The notes below the pieces were generated by a model. The model made no database searches. It had not been told where the DNA came from and worked only from the letters and a program-made list of their open reading frames with translations. Shown piece after piece: positions 29,919 to 30,086 of a stretch of 30,086 nt of DNA; within the stretch, counting starts at the first letter, position 1; every line of letters starts with the position of its first letter. Made by a program: the position numbers and the translations under genes. The stretch lies in assembly GCA_036794825.1 (NCBI GenBank), contig DAIRGA010000044.1:1-30086 (forward strand). Reading direction: 5' to 3'. The DNA comes from RZYY01 sp036794825 (GTDB taxonomy: Bacteria; Bacteroidota; Bacteroidia; Bacteroidales; 4484-276).

Positions 29919-30086
29919 TTAAGATTTGGTGAAATAAGCGATTAGGAACGTTGCCAGAGTGGCTATTGCGGAAGCAACTAGAGTTGTAACAGTGGTTGTT
30001 GTTGCCTTAAATGACTGAAGTAGTGATATTTTTCTTTCACACTTTTCGAGACGTGGAATAACACCAGTAGTCCCCATGTCGTTACC
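29919..30086 (-). CDS. Partial membrane-protein gene at the right edge
   Basis: The last 55 codons are present (ending KATTTTVTTLVASAIATLAT then FLIAYFTKS). A C-terminal transmembrane segment follows a charged stretch (RLEKCERKISLLQS), an XhlA-like arrangement. The stop is 4 bases before the holin-like start, so it belongs to the lysis operon. The start lies beyond the window. Confidence 0.6.
   Translation of the reverse strand, partial: GNDMGTTGVIPRLEKCERKISLLQSFKATTTTVTTLVASAIATLATFLIAYFTKS

Overview
The window reads as a temperate tailed phage or integrated prophage of a Bacteroidota host. Supporting this are promoter -7 boxes of the TAnnTTTG type (18568-18575, 21958-21965, 23828-23835), weak Shine-Dalgarno use, a Bacteroidota-type tyrosine recombinase, a DUF5675 lysis-associated protein and a KilA-N protein. 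Nearly all genes are on the minus strand in tightly overlapping operons; only the repressor (18630-18998) and integrase (19210-20370) are on the plus strand.

Layout from left to right. 305-1075: phosphoribosyltransferase-like gene. 1730-10074: packaging and head module, transcribed leftward as S49 prohead protease, scaffold-fused major capsid protein, a tube-like virion protein, a charged hypothetical, a PLD-like protein, small terminase and large terminase. 10360-12193: small accessory genes and a C5 cytosine methyltransferase whose gene lies between two bulged GCTAAC hairpins. 12321-17671: early/replication operon with a DnaC-like ATPase, a VirE-like helicase, DUF5131 and many small ORFs, with a cluster of CGAGTAA iterons at 13168-13404. 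17799-18998: regulatory switch with a LuxR-type regulator, a small HTH protein and a divergent XRE repressor sharing a palindromic operator region. 19210-20370: integrase. 20476-21831: KilA-N operon preceded by a structured leader flanked by a duplicated start codon. 22002-23799: AT-rich cargo (outer-membrane-like protein and an overlapping gene pair including a HEPN-like ORF). 23908-28728: tail/adsorption module. 28725-30086: lysis module with a spanin-like protein, DUF5675 and holin-like membrane proteins, cut by the right edge. No portal or tape-measure gene was recognised in the window.

The genes fit one life cycle. The XRE repressor, HTH and LuxR-type genes and the integrase control lysogeny. 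The helicase, loader and iterons replicate the genome. The methyltransferase and the cargo genes probably modify the DNA or protect the host. Capsid, terminase, tail and lysis genes make and release virions.

The most striking non-coding feature is the density of small palindromic repeats: a core TTCGAGNNCCTCAGG family, a CACTCGC/GCGAGCGACTG hairpin family, and REP-like GGACAG or GGCAGAT palindromes ending in GTAC. About two dozen copies lie in gaps, run into gene 3' ends and in one case sit inside a reading frame. The core family repeatedly occupies the loop of another palindrome.
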